Positions 63,922 to 64,000 of a stretch of DNA of 64,000 nt are shown piece by piece. The notes under the pieces are model-generated. The model saw only the letters and a program-made list of their open reading frames with translations. It ran no database searches and was not told the origin of the DNA. The stretch is taken from contig CM063500.1 in NCBI GenBank assembly GCA_032207245.1, forward strand, positions 79,882,831 through 79,946,830. The letters run 5' to 3'. This stretch comes from Pardosa pseudoannulata. Its lineage: Eukaryota; Arthropoda; Arachnida; Araneae; Lycosidae. Each line of letters begins with the position of its first letter. Position 1 is the stretch's first letter. A program made the translations under genes and the position numbers.

Positions 63922-64000
63922 GGACCGGTCTTACCAAAGTCGTTTAGAGACTAACCGTGATTAACCCATGGCACCAACCTATGGTGGGTCTCACTTCTCC
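63922..64000. mobile_element. MITE B, cut by the window end
   Basis: 'ggaccggtcttaccaaagtc', 'gactaaccgtgattaacc', then the centre 'caccaacctatggtggg'. The right half lies outside the window. Confidence 0.8.

Overview
The window is AT-rich eukaryotic nuclear DNA, almost certainly from an arthropod. The reasons are GT-AG splice signals, start codons with A at -3, tRNA-derived SINEs, the tail of a Jockey-type LINE, PIF/Harbinger-type MITEs and very many TTAA-flanked piggyBac-type elements. I cannot tell insect from chelicerate or crustacean. There are no operons, rRNA, CRISPR or confident tRNA genes. Single-copy coding sequence is sparse, and most recognisable sequence is repeat-derived.

Six short exons look like real genes. 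Five lie on the minus strand: A (3.2-3.8 kb), C (33.2 kb), D (41.2 kb), E (53.2 kb) and F (59.7 kb). Exon B (19.8 kb) is on the plus strand. Each encodes a small protein with two adjacent hydrophobic segments (a predicted membrane hairpin). Each has a clear splice acceptor only 8-15 nt before an ATG, and every one of those ATGs has A at -3. In C, E and F a stop codon lies in frame between the acceptor and the ATG, so translation starts in that exon and an upstream exon must be 5'UTR. E and F align without gaps over their first 54 residues, and C shares the second-helix motif of E. I infer a diverged tandem family of two-pass membrane proteins. D may have a second, upstream coding exon inside a CpG-rich block, the only GC-rich promoter-like region seen.

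Repeat layout. 0-1.2 kb: a ~109-bp minisatellite interrupted by three different Harbinger-type MITEs; the same three families recur at 63.0-64.0 kb and two of them at 54.0-54.9 kb. 2-12 kb: TTAA elements, SINE1 copies and an array of MITE B. 12.6 kb: a TA/TG microsatellite. 16.9-21.2 kb: an unclassified repeat, 'R', carrying a LINE insertion, followed by a piggyBac remnant and exon B. 22-25 kb: a TTAA element, SINEs and a 1.2-kb element with ~80-bp terminal inverted repeats. 26.8-36 kb: further R copies, TTAA elements and SINE2. 37.0-37.8 and 48.8-49.6 kb: two minisatellites of 155 and 160 bp. 39.2-41.0 kb: a stack of a TTAA element holding a solo LTR and a second TTAA element with an N-terminal piggyBac transposase relic. 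46.9-48.3 kb: a tandem duplication. 51.5 kb: an inverted partner of the 18.8-kb piggyBac remnant. 55 kb: a reverse-transcriptase relic.

About eighteen TTAA-flanked elements with at least nine different termini are present, four of them with transposase fragments. Long stretches, notably 42.3-45.5 and 56.3-58.4 kb, hold nothing I recognise and are probably intron or intergenic DNA.
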